64,000 nt of DNA, taken from the NCBI GenBank assembly GCA_019359315.1, contig JAHHHO010000006.1:62001-126000 (forward strand), read 5' to 3'. This DNA comes from Myxacorys californica WJT36-NPBG1. GTDB lineage: Bacteria > Cyanobacteriota > Cyanobacteriia > Leptolyngbyales > Leptolyngbyaceae. The position numbers and the translations under genes are program-made. The notes under the pieces are model-generated. The model searched no databases and had not been told where the DNA came from. It saw only the letters and a program-made list of their open reading frames with translations. Shown piece after piece: positions 16,798 through 26,626 of this stretch; position 1 is the first letter of the stretch; each line of letters starts with the position of its first letter.

Positions 16798-17073
16798 GTG
16801 CTTCACTCAACCTTACTTGCTGCTGCATCCGTTGCGCCGCGCACTGCTGAATGGTCGCCTGCGATCGGGCTTGTAATGACACTTTGTTGTTTGTTTGCAG
16901 TTGCGATCGGTCGGTTTGCGATCAAAAATCGCGGCGTCGGACCGCAACTCCCAGGTTCTAAACCGGCTCTGTTTGAGGGATTTGGATTACCTGAACTGCT
17001 CGCCACAATGAGCTTTGGGCATGTGTTGGGTGCAGGCATGATTTTAGGCTTAACCAACGCAGGCGTCCTATAG
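16798..17073 (+). CDS. psaK: Photosystem I reaction centre subunit PsaK
   Basis: Peripheral two-helix thylakoid membrane subunit of photosystem I, near PsaA, that binds chlorophyll and takes part in trimer-edge and state-transition antenna contacts. The product starts (GTG) LHSTLLAAASVAPRTAEWS, has helix one SPAIGLVMTLCCLFAVAIG, a loop RFAIKNRGVGPQLPG, and helix two ELLATMSFGHVLGAGMILGL. The GTG at 16798 is chosen because AAGGAG lies about 10 nt upstream and the resulting N-terminus matches PsaK; the frame itself is open from 16732. Monocistronic. Confidence 0.95.
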   Translation: MLHSTLLAAASVAPRTAEWSPAIGLVMTLCCLFAVAIGRFAIKNRGVGPQLPGSKPALFEGFGLPELLATMSFGHVLGAGMILGLTNAGVL

Positions 17074-17210
17074 TTGCCTTGGATGAGGGCTGCTCAACCC
17101 GCTCCCCCATTAGAAATAAATTAATCAAGAGTCGGTTTTCATCCCTCATCCCTCATGCCCCATCCCGGCTGTCTCGTCTATCCTGGAAGAAGATGCTTTA
17201 GGAAAGAGTC

Positions 17211-18452
17211 ATGCAATCAGGTTGGCGAGTCGGGTCATTATTTGGCATTCCGTTACGGATCGATCCGTCCTGGTTCTTTGTCGTCGCTCTAGTGACTCTG
17301 AGCGCGGGAGCTGAGTTTCAAGCCAACTATGCTCAAGAGTGGGGCGCTCAAACGGCTTGGGGAATGGGACTAGCAACAGCACTGCTGTTGTTTCTATCGG
17401 TGCTGCTGCACGAGTTAGGTCATAGTCTCGTTGCAAAACTTCAAGGAATTCAGGTTCAGTCGATTACGCTGTTCTTCTTTGGTGGCATTGCAGCGATCGA
17501 GCAAGAACCGAAGACACCGGGAAAAGCATTTCAAGTTGCGATCGCAGGCCCTGCCGTTAGCTTTAGCTTATTCCTGATCTTTGGCTTAATCGGATTTCTT
17601 ACCCCTGGCGTTGATGCTCCCCTGCGCGTTCTTTTCACTCGCCTAGCGGGAATCAACTTAGTTTTGACGTTGTTTAATCTGATCCCAGGACTGCCGCTTG
17701 ATGGCGGTCAGGTTCTCAAATCGATTGTTTGGAAAGCAACAGGTAGCCAAATTCAAGGCATTCGCTGGGCAGCGAGTTCAGGACGGATGTTGGGATTCAT
17801 TGCGATCGCTTGGGGATTGGCAGATACATTTGGCGTTTCAAGTGCGCTTGGGTTGCCCTATATTGGTGGTTTGTGGATTGCGCTGATCGGCTGGTTTGTG
17901 GTTCAAAATGCAGCAACCTACAGTCGCCTTACCGATTTGCAAGAAGCGCTGCTCAAGATTAAGTCTGAAGACGCGATGACCCGCGAGTTTCGAGTGGTTG
18001 ATGCAAATATGACCCTACGCCGATTTGCCGATGATCACTTACTGTCAGGAACTCGTGCCCCCGTTTACTATGCGGCATCAAATGGTCGCTATCGGGGCAT
18101 GGTCGATGTTGATGGATTGCAACTGATCGAGCGTAGTGAGTGGGAAACCAAAACGCTGAGTAGCATTCTCAAGTCATTAAGCGACGTGCCCACGGTTCAG
18201 GAATCAACGCCCATTGTAGAAGTGATTCAGTTACTCGACGATAAGAATTTATCTCAGATCACCGTGCTGTCTCCTGCGGAAGCAGTTGCTGGCGTGATCG
18301 ATCGCGGTGACATCGTTCGGGCGTTAGGGCAGAAGATGAACTTACGGATTTCTGACACCATCATTAAGCAGATCAAAGAGGACGGCACCTATCCGCCAGG
18401 CTTGAAACTGGGTACGATCGCTCAGTCAGCGGCTGAGTTGAGAGCAAAATAA
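17211..18452 (+). CDS. Site-2-protease family membrane metallopeptidase with CBS domains
   Basis: Intramembrane zinc protease of family M50B. Transmembrane helices run through residues about 20-235. The zinc motif LHELGHSLVA gives His67, Glu68 and His71, and LPLDGGQVL gives the third ligand Asp164. Residues about 250-390 are a pair of CBS domains (SEDAMTREFRVVDANMTLRR; VQESTPIVEVIQLLD), which in this subclass bind adenine nucleotides and may gate activity. The length, 413 residues, is normal for S2P-CBS proteins of cyanobacteria. The target is unknown. It is followed 85 nt later by a patatin gene. Confidence 0.9.
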   Translation: MQSGWRVGSLFGIPLRIDPSWFFVVALVTLSAGAEFQANYAQEWGAQTAWGMGLATALLLFLSVLLHELGHSLVAKLQGIQVQSITLFFFGGIAAIEQEPKTPGKAFQVAIAGPAVSFSLFLIFGLIGFLTPGVDAPLRVLFTRLAGINLVLTLFNLIPGLPLDGGQVLKSIVWKATGSQIQGIRWAASSGRMLGFIAIAWGLADTFGVSSALGLPYIGGLWIALIGWFVVQNAATYSRLTDLQEALLKIKSEDAMTREFRVVDANMTLRRFADDHLLSGTRAPVYYAASNGRYRGMVDVDGLQLIERSEWETKTLSSILKSLSDVPTVQESTPIVEVIQLLDDKNLSQITVLSPAEAVAGVIDRGDIVRALGQKMNLRISDTIIKQIKEDGTYPPGLKLGTIAQSAAELRAK

Positions 18453-18537
18453 GTCTGTAGTTCATCGCCAACTTGACGGCAAATCCTTCACACTCCAAGG
18501 ATGAATATGGGCAAAGATGCTAATTGGAGGAGTGACT

Positions 18538-19518
18538 ATGAGCTACAAGATCTTATGCTTATCGGGTGGCGGTGTTCGTGGACTAATTACGGCGATCTGG
18601 CTACAACGCCTTGAGCAGAAACTAGGGCGGCCCATTGCCGAACACTTTGATCTGATCGCTGGTACATCAACCGGAGCGCTGATCGCCTGCGCCTTAGCTT
18701 CAGGCATCCCTGCCACCGCGATCGTTGAGTTATACCGAACTCGTGCTGGAGGGATCTTTCCGGTTCCGAGAGCGTGGTGGCTCAATCGGCTCTGGCGATT
18801 TCTCAGACAATTTTTTAGACCTCGCTATGACGGTAAAGGCTTAGAGCGAGTTTTGCGAGATGTTTTTGGCGATCGCAGGTTTGGCGATCTGAACGTGCCA
18901 ACCCTAATTACCAGCTATAACCTCCAAACTCGCGAAGCCTTAGTATTTAAGACCATCAAAGGCAGAGCGGAAAAATACAACAGAATCCCAATTTGGGAGA
19001 TCTGCAAAGCTTCGGCATCGGCTCCCGTGTATTTTCCTGCCCACATTACAGACATTGAAGGTCAACGGGTACCGCTGATTGATGGCGGTGTAGTAGCGAA
19101 CAATCCGGCGGCATGTGCGATCGCAGAGGGAGCGAGAATTTTCCAAGAGCAGCAAGATTCAGAGCTTGCCGGAGATAATTTGAGAGGCTTAAACAGCTTT
19201 ATCGTTGCCTCGTTTGGCACAGGCGATGTTGCCCGACCGATTAGCCGCTACGAATCTCAAACCTGGGGCGCGATCGGCTGGGTGTTGCCAATTATTAATG
19301 TTCTATTTGATGGGTCGGCGGATGCTGTCGATTATATTTCTCGCCAATTACTGTCCACTACAAATTACTTTCGCTTCCAAACGAAACTGCCTCCTGCCTT
19401 TGACGATCTCGATCGCTCAGATGATGTTCATCTCAATGCTCTAATTCGAGTTGCTGAAGATTACTTGGCTAGAGAAGGCGATGCCTTGTTAGATCAATTA
19501 GTCGCTAAGCTCCGATAG
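18538..19518 (+). CDS. Patatin-like phospholipase
   Basis: Serine lipid acyl hydrolase with a Ser-Asp dyad. Visible are the oxyanion loop SGGGVRG (9-15), the nucleophile elbow GTSTG with Ser44, and the DGG motif with Asp182 (PLIDGGVVANNP). Residues up to about 326 complete the patatin fold. The frame begins at ATG 18517, but TTGGAGG about 8 nt before the ATG at 18538 and the start MSYKILCLSGGG make 18538 the better choice. No signal peptide, so a cytosolic or membrane-surface enzyme is likely. It is directly upstream of the groESL control region. Confidence 0.9.
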   Translation: MSYKILCLSGGGVRGLITAIWLQRLEQKLGRPIAEHFDLIAGTSTGALIACALASGIPATAIVELYRTRAGGIFPVPRAWWLNRLWRFLRQFFRPRYDGKGLERVLRDVFGDRRFGDLNVPTLITSYNLQTREALVFKTIKGRAEKYNRIPIWEICKASASAPVYFPAHITDIEGQRVPLIDGGVVANNPAACAIAEGARIFQEQQDSELAGDNLRGLNSFIVASFGTGDVARPISRYESQTWGAIGWVLPIINVLFDGSADAVDYISRQLLSTTNYFRFQTKLPPAFDDLDRSDDVHLNALIRVAEDYLAREGDALLDQLVAKLR

Positions 19519-19548
19519 TCCCACTAGGCAAGCCTTCTCGTCCTCTCA

Positions 19549-19564
19549 GTTCGGGAACCCGTAC
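19549..19564 (+). promoter_or_regulatory. K-box-like light/heat element upstream of groESL
   Basis: GTTCGG-GAAC-CCGTAC matches at every fixed position the cyanobacterial groESL K-box consensus as I recall it, GTTCGG-NNAN-CCNNAC. It lies just upstream of the candidate -35 element and CIRCE. Confidence 0.7.
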
Positions 19565-19575
19565 AGCCTGACAAG

Positions 19576-19604
19576 TTGCACCTGACCCCAAGCTCCGATA
19601 AATT
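19576..19604 (+). promoter_or_regulatory. Candidate groESL promoter
   Basis: TTGCAC (-35, 19576-19581) and TAAATT (-10, 19599-19604) are spaced by 17 nt. The CIRCE operator begins inside the -10 element, which fits repression by HrcA. The -10 is only 4 of 6 to consensus. Confidence 0.45.
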
Positions 19605-19629
19605 AGCACTCAGGAGTAGAGAGTGCTAA
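19603..19629. promoter_or_regulatory. CIRCE operator (HrcA-binding site)
   Basis: TTAGCACTC-N9-GAGTGCTAA is a perfect match to the CIRCE consensus, with both 9-nt arms intact. It is 159 nt upstream of groES. HrcA is expected to bind here and repress groESL until heat stress; hrcA itself is not in the window. Confidence 0.96.
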
Positions 19630-19788
19630 CTTAATGCTCCTAATCACAGTAGACTGGTAAACGGTAAGTTACCAGAGCTACCTGTTGGATAGGTTGGACT
19701 GCTGCTAATTCAGGCAAGTCGAGTTTGCCTTTCCGACCAGAATCCTCGGTAAGTATTAATTGTGTTCAAGTAGTTTGGAGAATTTGTA

Positions 19789-20100
19789 ATGGCAGCCGTA
19801 TCTCTGAGCGTATCCACTGTGAAGCCGTTGGGCGATCGCGTGTTTGTGAAAGTCAGTGCAGCAGAAGAAAAAACCGCAGGCGGAATTCTTCTGCCTGACA
19901 ATGCGAAAGAAAAGCCTCAAGTTGGTGAAATCGTCGCCGTTGGACCTGGTAAGCGCAACGACGATGGTTCTCGTAGCGAAGTTGAAGTCAAAGAAGGCGA
20001 CAAAGTTCTTTACTCGAAGTACGCTGGCACAGACATCAAACTCGGTACTGAAGAGTATGTTTTGTTGTCGGAAAAAGATATTTTAGCGATCGTTTCCTAG
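19789..20100 (+). CDS. groES: Co-chaperonin GroES
   Basis: Seven-fold lid of the GroEL folding chamber. The 103-residue protein has [20 protein letters not shown] and [14 protein letters not shown], the latter being the mobile loop that contacts GroEL, and ends [12 protein letters not shown]. It is preceded by K-box, promoter and CIRCE and followed by groEL after 193 nt, an unusually long gap that is half filled by a repeat element at 20159-20240. Confidence 0.97.
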   Translation: MAAVSLSVSTVKPLGDRVFVKVSAAEEKTAGGILLPDNAKEKPQVGEIVAVGPGKRNDDGSRSEVEVKEGDKVLYSKYAGTDIKLGTEEYVLLSEKDILAIVS

Positions 20101-20158
20101 TTTTGGATTTGTGAGTCTAAGATTTTCACTGCTCACTCTTAGTTGAGCAGCTCACTGG

Positions 20159-21931
<1,773 letters not shown>

Positions 21932-21949
21932 TTGAATCACTGAGTTTTG

Positions 21950-21992
21950 AAGCCGCGATCGCATCTTTAACCGGGTGCGATCGCGGCTTTTT
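21950..21992 (+). terminator. Rho-independent terminator of groESL
   Basis: AAGCCGCGATCGCA (21950-21963) pairs perfectly with TGCGATCGCGGCTT (21976-21989), 14 bp with a 12-nt loop, followed by a run of five T. Each arm contains a HIP1 octamer. Confidence 0.93.
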
Positions 21993-22189
21993 ATTGAAGC
22001 TTGTAATCGTAAACTGAAACCAAAGATCTGCGATCGCTAGAAGAGCGCTTTGCAGACCTCACGTAGTAGACCTTCCAGAAATCAGGAAAGTTTCTTAGCG
22101 GCAAGTGATATGAAATGCGATCGCTGTGGGCAAGTTATGTTCAGGCGTTAGAAGTTCAACACATCCGCACCTTTTAAGGAGAAATTTCA

Positions 22190-22774
22190 ATGAAATCTGA
22201 ACTAACTGCAAAGTTTCTACAACACCTAAACCTCAAGAAGAAAGACGGTGGTTTTACCCTGATCGAACTGTTGGTCGTTATCATCATCATCGGTATTTTG
22301 TCGGCTATTGCTCTGCCTGCGTTCTTGAACCAAGCTAACAAAGCAAAGCAATCTGAAGCAAAAACAACAGTCGGTTCAATGAACCGCGCTCAGCAAGCGC
22401 TGTACATGGAGAAAGGCGCTTTTGCTAGTTCGAGTGCTGAAGACTTCGGTAAGCTCGGTCTTGGTGTTGCGACTGAGACCACCAACTACAAATACACGAT
22501 TTCAGGTGGTGGTAAATCTGGAGCAGGCACATCTGCGACCGTTGCTACGCTTGTAACGAATCAAGCACAGCCTATCACGAACGCAATCAAGGCATATGTT
22601 GGTGGAGTTCAGCAGGGAAGCATTTCTGCAACAAGCGAAGCTACAACTTTGGTTAGGTTGTGCGAAGCTACAAAAGCAAAAGGTGTTACGGGGTTTCCTA
22701 CAGGCGCTCAAACCGTCACTGGCACAACTGATGGAACGCCTCCTACTTGTCCAACTGACTATGAAGCTCTGTAA
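22190..22774 (+). CDS. pilA: Type IV pilin (PilA-like, pilin G/H family)
   Basis: Major-pilin-like subunit of type IV pili, used for twitching motility, adhesion and DNA uptake. The class III leader KKKDGG ends at Gly21; the prepilin peptidase would cut before Phe22 to give FTLIELLVVIIIIGILSAIA with the conserved Glu at mature position 5. The C-terminal domain is Gly/Ser/Thr-rich with two cysteines near residues 162 and 188 (VRLCEATK; PPTCPTDY) that could form the D-region disulfide. A strong AAGGAG site precedes the ATG, and a terminator follows. Next downstream is a SPINDLY/OGT-type glycosyltransferase, which may modify the pilin. Confidence 0.9.
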   Translation: MKSELTAKFLQHLNLKKKDGGFTLIELLVVIIIIGILSAIALPAFLNQANKAKQSEAKTTVGSMNRAQQALYMEKGAFASSSAEDFGKLGLGVATETTNYKYTISGGGKSGAGTSATVATLVTNQAQPITNAIKAYVGGVQQGSISATSEATTLVRLCEATKAKGVTGFPTGAQTVTGTTDGTPPTCPTDYEAL

Positions 22775-22837
22775 CATCCATAGGGGTTAATTGCGATCGC
22801 TGCTTGAGTATTCAGTTACATTCTTTAGCTTTTTTGA

Positions 22838-22868
22838 GAGTGGGTAGTGTGAGCTATCCACTCTTTTA
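22838..22868 (+). terminator. Terminator after the pilin gene
   Basis: GAGTGGGTAG (22838-22847) and CTATCCACTC (22854-22863) form a 10-bp stem with one G-T pair and a 6-nt loop, followed by TTTTAG. It isolates pilA from the glycosyltransferase gene. Confidence 0.8.
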
Positions 22869-22942
22869 GTTTTTGGGCACTCTGAGAAGACCTACGCATC
22901 TTGGGCTGAATTTAGCTTCCACTTTTCAACTTTCTGTGAACT

Positions 22943-25174
22943 ATGAATGTCATTACCCCCTTGACTCATTCCATTGATTGGCAACAGCAAGCTTACAACT
23001 ATCTCGTGCAGGGAGCCTACACTCAAGCTGCAACCTTCTACGAACAAGCATTAGAAGTCGATCCAACTGTTAAATCTCATTACTGGCATCTCGGCTTATT
23101 CCTGTTGCTTCAAGGATTAGAAGCTGAAGCGCAAACGACTTGGTTTATGGGAATTGCAGATGGCGAACCCGACCAAATCGAACCGTGGACAGCAGAACTA
23201 ATAGCGATTTTGCAAACTGAGGCAGAGCGTCGCGAAACTTTACAAGACTATTTGGTAGCATGGTGCATTCGCCAACACATACGAGAAATTTGCCCAGATC
23301 GGGTAGAAAACGTTCTGCATCTAATTCTGCTAAGCCAGACGCTAGAAACACTAACTACAGAAAATTGTGTCGAGTGGAATGCCATTCCTCTACTTCGTGC
23401 CCAACGAGATCGCAGTGTTGATTCTACTCTATTACTTCAAGCATTAAGTAGTGTATTAAACACACTGTGCCCTGATCCGCTTGTTCTAGAATTTACTGAA
23501 GCTTGTTTGCCGCAAATCCAAGACCCTCAAGAGCTGAAAAACATCGTCGCCGGAATTGCATTCAATGTTGCTCATTCAATGCACTGTGTTGATCTCGCAA
23601 TTCAGCTTTTAGAACTTTGTCTACGTCTAGATTCCACCAATACAGAACTCCTCAGCTATTTAGCGCCCCTTGCTCAAAACGCAGGTCACTTTAACAAAGG
23701 CATCGACGCCGCTCAACAATGCTACGACTTAACAAATAATCTTCCAGAAAAGCTGTTTGCTCATCATCTTTTAATCCGTGGTTTGATGTCTGCAAGCGGG
23801 CGATGGCAGCAAGCGATCGAGGCATGGCAAACCCATCAACACCTCTTAGCTTCTCTCACGCTAAACGATCTCAAAGCGATGGATATAGGCTACACGCTTC
23901 GGTTATTTAATTCTGCTTACTATCTGCCTTACTTCTCAGATCAGCCAGATCAATCTCGCAAGTTGCAAAATCAGTTGACATCGTTGTGCCAAGAGTCGAT
24001 TCAGCTATCTCAAAAAGCCCAAGTCGAACGCTATCAACAGCGCCACTCGCTTAGAGTCCATTCGTCATCTCGACGCTTAAAAATTGGCTACTTGTCTCAT
24101 TGCATGTGCCGACACTCTGTTGGTTGGTTGGCTCGGTGGCTAATGCAACACCACGATCGAGACCAGTTTCAACTCCACGGCTATTTTGTCATTCCTAAAC
24201 AGAATGATGAGCTTCACAACTGGTATATCAGCAGCATGGATAAAGCGCGACAAATTGATCTTGATAGCAAAGTCGATAGCTTCTCCATTGCTGATACAAT
24301 CCACGATGACGAAATTGATATTCTAATCGATCTCGATAGTATTACTTTAGATATTAGCTGTGCAGTGATGGCGCTTAAACCTGCGCCTGTACAAGTTAGT
24401 TGGTTAGGTTGGGATGGGTCTGGTGTTCCTGCGATCGATTACTACATTGCCGATCCTTATGTGCTGCCCGAATCTGCTCAAAGCTACTATTCTGAGAAAA
24501 TTTGGCGATTGCCTCAGACTTACATTGCAGTTGATGGCTTTGAAGTAGATGTACCAACCTTACGACGAACTGATTTAGAAATTCCGACGGATGCTGTAGT
24601 GTTTCTTAGCGCTCAGAGAGGACACAAACGACATCCAGAAACGGCTAGACTGCAAATGCAAATTATTAAAGCCGTCCCTAATAGCTATTTCCTCATTAAA
24701 GGAGCGTCTGATCAGTCTTCTCTCAAGAGCTTCTTTGTAGAGCTTGCCGAAGAAATTGGTGTCTCGATCGATCGATTACGGTTTCTATCGGAGGCGTCTA
24801 TAGAAGCGGCACATCGCGCGAACTTAGCGATCGCAGATGTCGTTCTTGATACCTTCCCCTACAACGGTGCAACCACCACGCTAGAAACCCTGTGGATGGG
24901 TATTCCGCTTGTGACTCGTGTAGGTGAACAATTTGCCGCTCGTAATAGTTACACCATGATGGTAAATGCAGGCATTAGCGAGGGTATTGCTTGGAGCAAT
25001 GAAGAATATGTTGAATGGGGCGTGCGATTAGGCAAAGAGGCCGCACTGCGTCAGAAGATTCATTGGGACTTGATGCGATCGCGCCAAACTGCCCCGCTCT
25101 GGAATGCCAAGCAATTCACCCGTGACATGGAAACCGCTTATCAGCAAATGTGGGAGATTTATCAGCGATCGTAG
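22943..25174 (+). CDS. TPR-containing O-GlcNAc transferase, SPINDLY family (GT41)
   Basis: Likely transfers a sugar (GlcNAc or fucose in known relatives) to Ser/Thr of proteins. The N-terminal third has TPR-like helices (QGAYTQAATFYEQALEVDPT at 28-47). The catalytic part from about residue 376 shows KIGYLSHCMCRHSVGWL, VSWLGWDGSGVPAIDYYIAD, FLSAQRGHKRHPET and the nucleotide-sugar motif DTFPYNGATTTLETLWMGIP with RVGEQFAARNSYTMM after it. It ends YQQMWEIYQRS. A pilin gene lies 168 nt upstream behind a terminator, so pilin is a candidate substrate. Its last 32 coding bases recur at 25908-25939. Confidence 0.9.
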   Translation: MNVITPLTHSIDWQQQAYNYLVQGAYTQAATFYEQALEVDPTVKSHYWHLGLFLLLQGLEAEAQTTWFMGIADGEPDQIEPWTAELIAILQTEAERRETLQDYLVAWCIRQHIREICPDRVENVLHLILLSQTLETLTTENCVEWNAIPLLRAQRDRSVDSTLLLQALSSVLNTLCPDPLVLEFTEACLPQIQDPQELKNIVAGIAFNVAHSMHCVDLAIQLLELCLRLDSTNTELLSYLAPLAQNAGHFNKGIDAAQQCYDLTNNLPEKLFAHHLLIRGLMSASGRWQQAIEAWQTHQHLLASLTLNDLKAMDIGYTLRLFNSAYYLPYFSDQPDQSRKLQNQLTSLCQESIQLSQKAQVERYQQRHSLRVHSSSRRLKIGYLSHCMCRHSVGWLARWLMQHHDRDQFQLHGYFVIPKQNDELHNWYISSMDKARQIDLDSKVDSFSIADTIHDDEIDILIDLDSITLDISCAVMALKPAPVQVSWLGWDGSGVPAIDYYIADPYVLPESAQSYYSEKIWRLPQTYIAVDGFEVDVPTLRRTDLEIPTDAVVFLSAQRGHKRHPETARLQMQIIKAVPNSYFLIKGASDQSSLKSFFVELAEEIGVSIDRLRFLSEASIEAAHRANLAIADVVLDTFPYNGATTTLETLWMGIPLVTRVGEQFAARNSYTMMVNAGISEGIAWSNEEYVEWGVRLGKEAALRQKIHWDLMRSRQTAPLWNAKQFTRDMETAYQQMWEIYQRS
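25142..25173 (+). repeat. Direct repeat A, 3' end of the glycosyltransferase gene
   Basis: CAGCAAATGTGGGAGATTTA and the next 12 bases form the upstream copy of a 32-nt direct repeat; the second copy at 25908-25939 differs at two positions. The two bracket the PIN toxin-antitoxin module. Confidence 0.8.
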
Positions 25175-25225
25175 TAAAGCAGAAATGCAATTAAACTAAA
25201 GACAACCACTAACTAGGTTATTGTC

Positions 25226-25456
25226 GTGTTGTCACAGGATTTGAAGGAACAAATTCATCAGCTACCAACGAAAGATAAGCTAGAACTGGTCAAATTTATT
25301 TTGCATCAGATTCAAACCGAATCTCAGCCAAACGCAGGCTCACCTATCAGCCCACAGCCGCGCCCATTCGGTCTATGTGCAGGAGAGTTTACCGTTTCTG
25401 ATGACTTTGACGCGCCTTTGCCAGAGGATATTTTAAGCGCATTCGAGGATGAATGA
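25226..25456 (+). CDS. Antitoxin of a PIN-domain type II toxin-antitoxin pair
   Basis: Small acidic protein of 76 residues encoded immediately before a PIN toxin, with which it overlaps by 4 nt (ATGA at 25453-25456). The N-terminal helix-rich part MLSQDLKEQIHQLPTKDKLE resembles the short DUF2281/Phd-like cyanobacterial antitoxins, and the C-terminal part (FTVSDDFDAPLPEDILSAFE) is the type that wraps the toxin. The start is GTG at 25226. It presumably neutralises the toxin and autoregulates the pair. Confidence 0.75.
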   Translation: MLSQDLKEQIHQLPTKDKLELVKFILHQIQTESQPNAGSPISPQPRPFGLCAGEFTVSDDFDAPLPEDILSAFEDE

Positions 25457-25836
25457 AAATTCTGCTGGACACGCACATTTTCCTGTGGTTCATCAGTGGT
25501 GACAGGCAATTGTCAAGCGGTGTTCGAGAAGTCATCCGTGATTCAAACAACGAAGTATACCTAAGCGTTGTTTCGGTTTGGGAGTCCATGATCAAGTATC
25601 AGTTAGGCAAACTGCCGCTTCCAGAATCGCCCGAAGCCTATCTACCAAGGCAGCGCGATCGTCATCAAATTGCCAGCCTGACCCTCGATGAACGCAGCGT
25701 TGCTCAACTTGCTGAGCTACCACCCCTGCATCGCGATCCATTTGATAGGATTCTAATCTGTCAGGCTTTGCAGAATGGTTTAACGATCGCGACAGTCGAT
25801 ACAGCAGTTCGAGCGTACTCGATCAGCACTATCTAG
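25453..25836 (+). CDS. PIN-domain toxin (VapC-like ribonuclease)
   Basis: Predicted Mg2+-dependent ribonuclease that targets RNA when free of antitoxin. The acidic cluster of the PIN fold is present: Asp6 (LLDTHIFLWF), Glu44 (VSVWESMIK), Asp95/Asp98 (HRDPFDRIL) and Asp116 (TIATVDTAV). The DTHIFLW start and LHRDPFDR motif are typical of the PIN_Sll0205-like subgroup of cyanobacteria. It overlaps the antitoxin by 4 nt, so translation is coupled. The pair is bracketed by direct repeats derived from the preceding glycosyltransferase gene. Confidence 0.9.
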   Translation: MKILLDTHIFLWFISGDRQLSSGVREVIRDSNNEVYLSVVSVWESMIKYQLGKLPLPESPEAYLPRQRDRHQIASLTLDERSVAQLAELPPLHRDPFDRILICQALQNGLTIATVDTAVRAYSISTI

Positions 25837-25907
25837 GCTTGCGATTGTCCTAGAAAAGCTGCCTTTGCGATTCCTGCTTTGCATAACTCTGAAAGAACTA
25901 CCCTGCT

Positions 25908-25939
25908 CAGTAAATGTGAGAGATTTATCAGCGATCGTA
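25908..25939 (+). repeat. Direct repeat B, copy of the glycosyltransferase 3' end
   Basis: Matches 25142-25173 at 30 of 32 positions. In the coding phase it would read Q-stop-M-stop-EIYQRS-like, so it is a decayed tail. Weaker similarity to the flank after the glycosyltransferase stop continues to about 25970. Confidence 0.8.
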
Positions 25940-25983
25940 ATGTAGTAGAAAGACTGCAATATTAGTTCATCTATGTAGCAAGA

Positions 25984-26022
25984 ATTGATGAGCAAATGTG
26001 GGAACTCTATCTAACAAATTAG
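25984..26022 (+). pseudogene. Second glycosyltransferase tail remnant
   Basis: The reading RIDEQMWELYLTN followed by a stop resembles the end of the upstream gene (AYQQMWEIYQRS) and is differently diverged from repeat B. Only about 13 codons are left. It suggests that another GT41 paralogue once stood here and was deleted, leaving its last codons before the methyltransferase gene. Confidence 0.5.
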
Positions 26023-26036
26023 CGAGGTTGCCCCCC

Positions 26037-26570
26037 ATGTCCCCAATAAAGCTACACCTTGGCGGTAAAGAAGCTCATCCAGACTGGAAGATTGTAGACA
26101 TCGAAGAGCGTCCAGAAGTGGACATAATCTCTGACGCTGCCGATTTGAGCCAGTTCTTAGATAATTCGGTGGAGAGCATCTACGCCAGCCATATTTTGGA
26201 ACACTTTCACTATGGGCTTAATAACGAACTGCTAAGAACTCTTTCAGAGTGGTTCCGAGTTCTACAACCAGGCGGAAAACTGATGGTTAGCGTTCCTAAT
26301 CTGCAAGTTTTGTGCTGGCTATACATGAATCCTGCACTTGATCTACTGCAACGTCACCACGTTATGCGAATCATGTTTGGTGGACATATGAATGAATATG
26401 ATGTGCATCGTGTTGGTTTTGATCCAGAGACCTTAGCATCCTATTTGCAAGAAGTAGGATTTATTAACTGCGTGACTGTAGATGAATTTGGACTGTTTAG
26501 CGATTGTAGTAATATGCGCTTATTAGACACTCTCATCAGTGTCAACATGATTGCGGCGAAACCAGGCTGA
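26037..26570 (+). CDS. Class I SAM-dependent methyltransferase
   Basis: Transfers a methyl group from SAM to an unknown acceptor. The protein starts MSPIKLHLGGKEAHPDWKIV; LHLGG is the glycine-rich motif I variant seen in sugar- and polysaccharide-linked methyltransferases, DIISDAADLSQF fits motif II, and SIYASHILEHFHY with LRTLSEWFRVLQPGGKLMVS are motifs III-IV (methyltransferase type 11). The open frame extends to GTG 25998, but that segment overlaps the glycosyltransferase remnant, so ATG 26037 is chosen. The context next to a glycosyltransferase agrees with a role in glycan modification, unproven. Confidence 0.82.
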   Translation: MSPIKLHLGGKEAHPDWKIVDIEERPEVDIISDAADLSQFLDNSVESIYASHILEHFHYGLNNELLRTLSEWFRVLQPGGKLMVSVPNLQVLCWLYMNPALDLLQRHHVMRIMFGGHMNEYDVHRVGFDPETLASYLQEVGFINCVTVDEFGLFSDCSNMRLLDTLISVNMIAAKPG

Positions 26571-26626
26571 AGAATTAACTTCTCACATGCGTCTAAAGAG
26601 AGCCGAGTAATTGCCAATCTTCTCCT

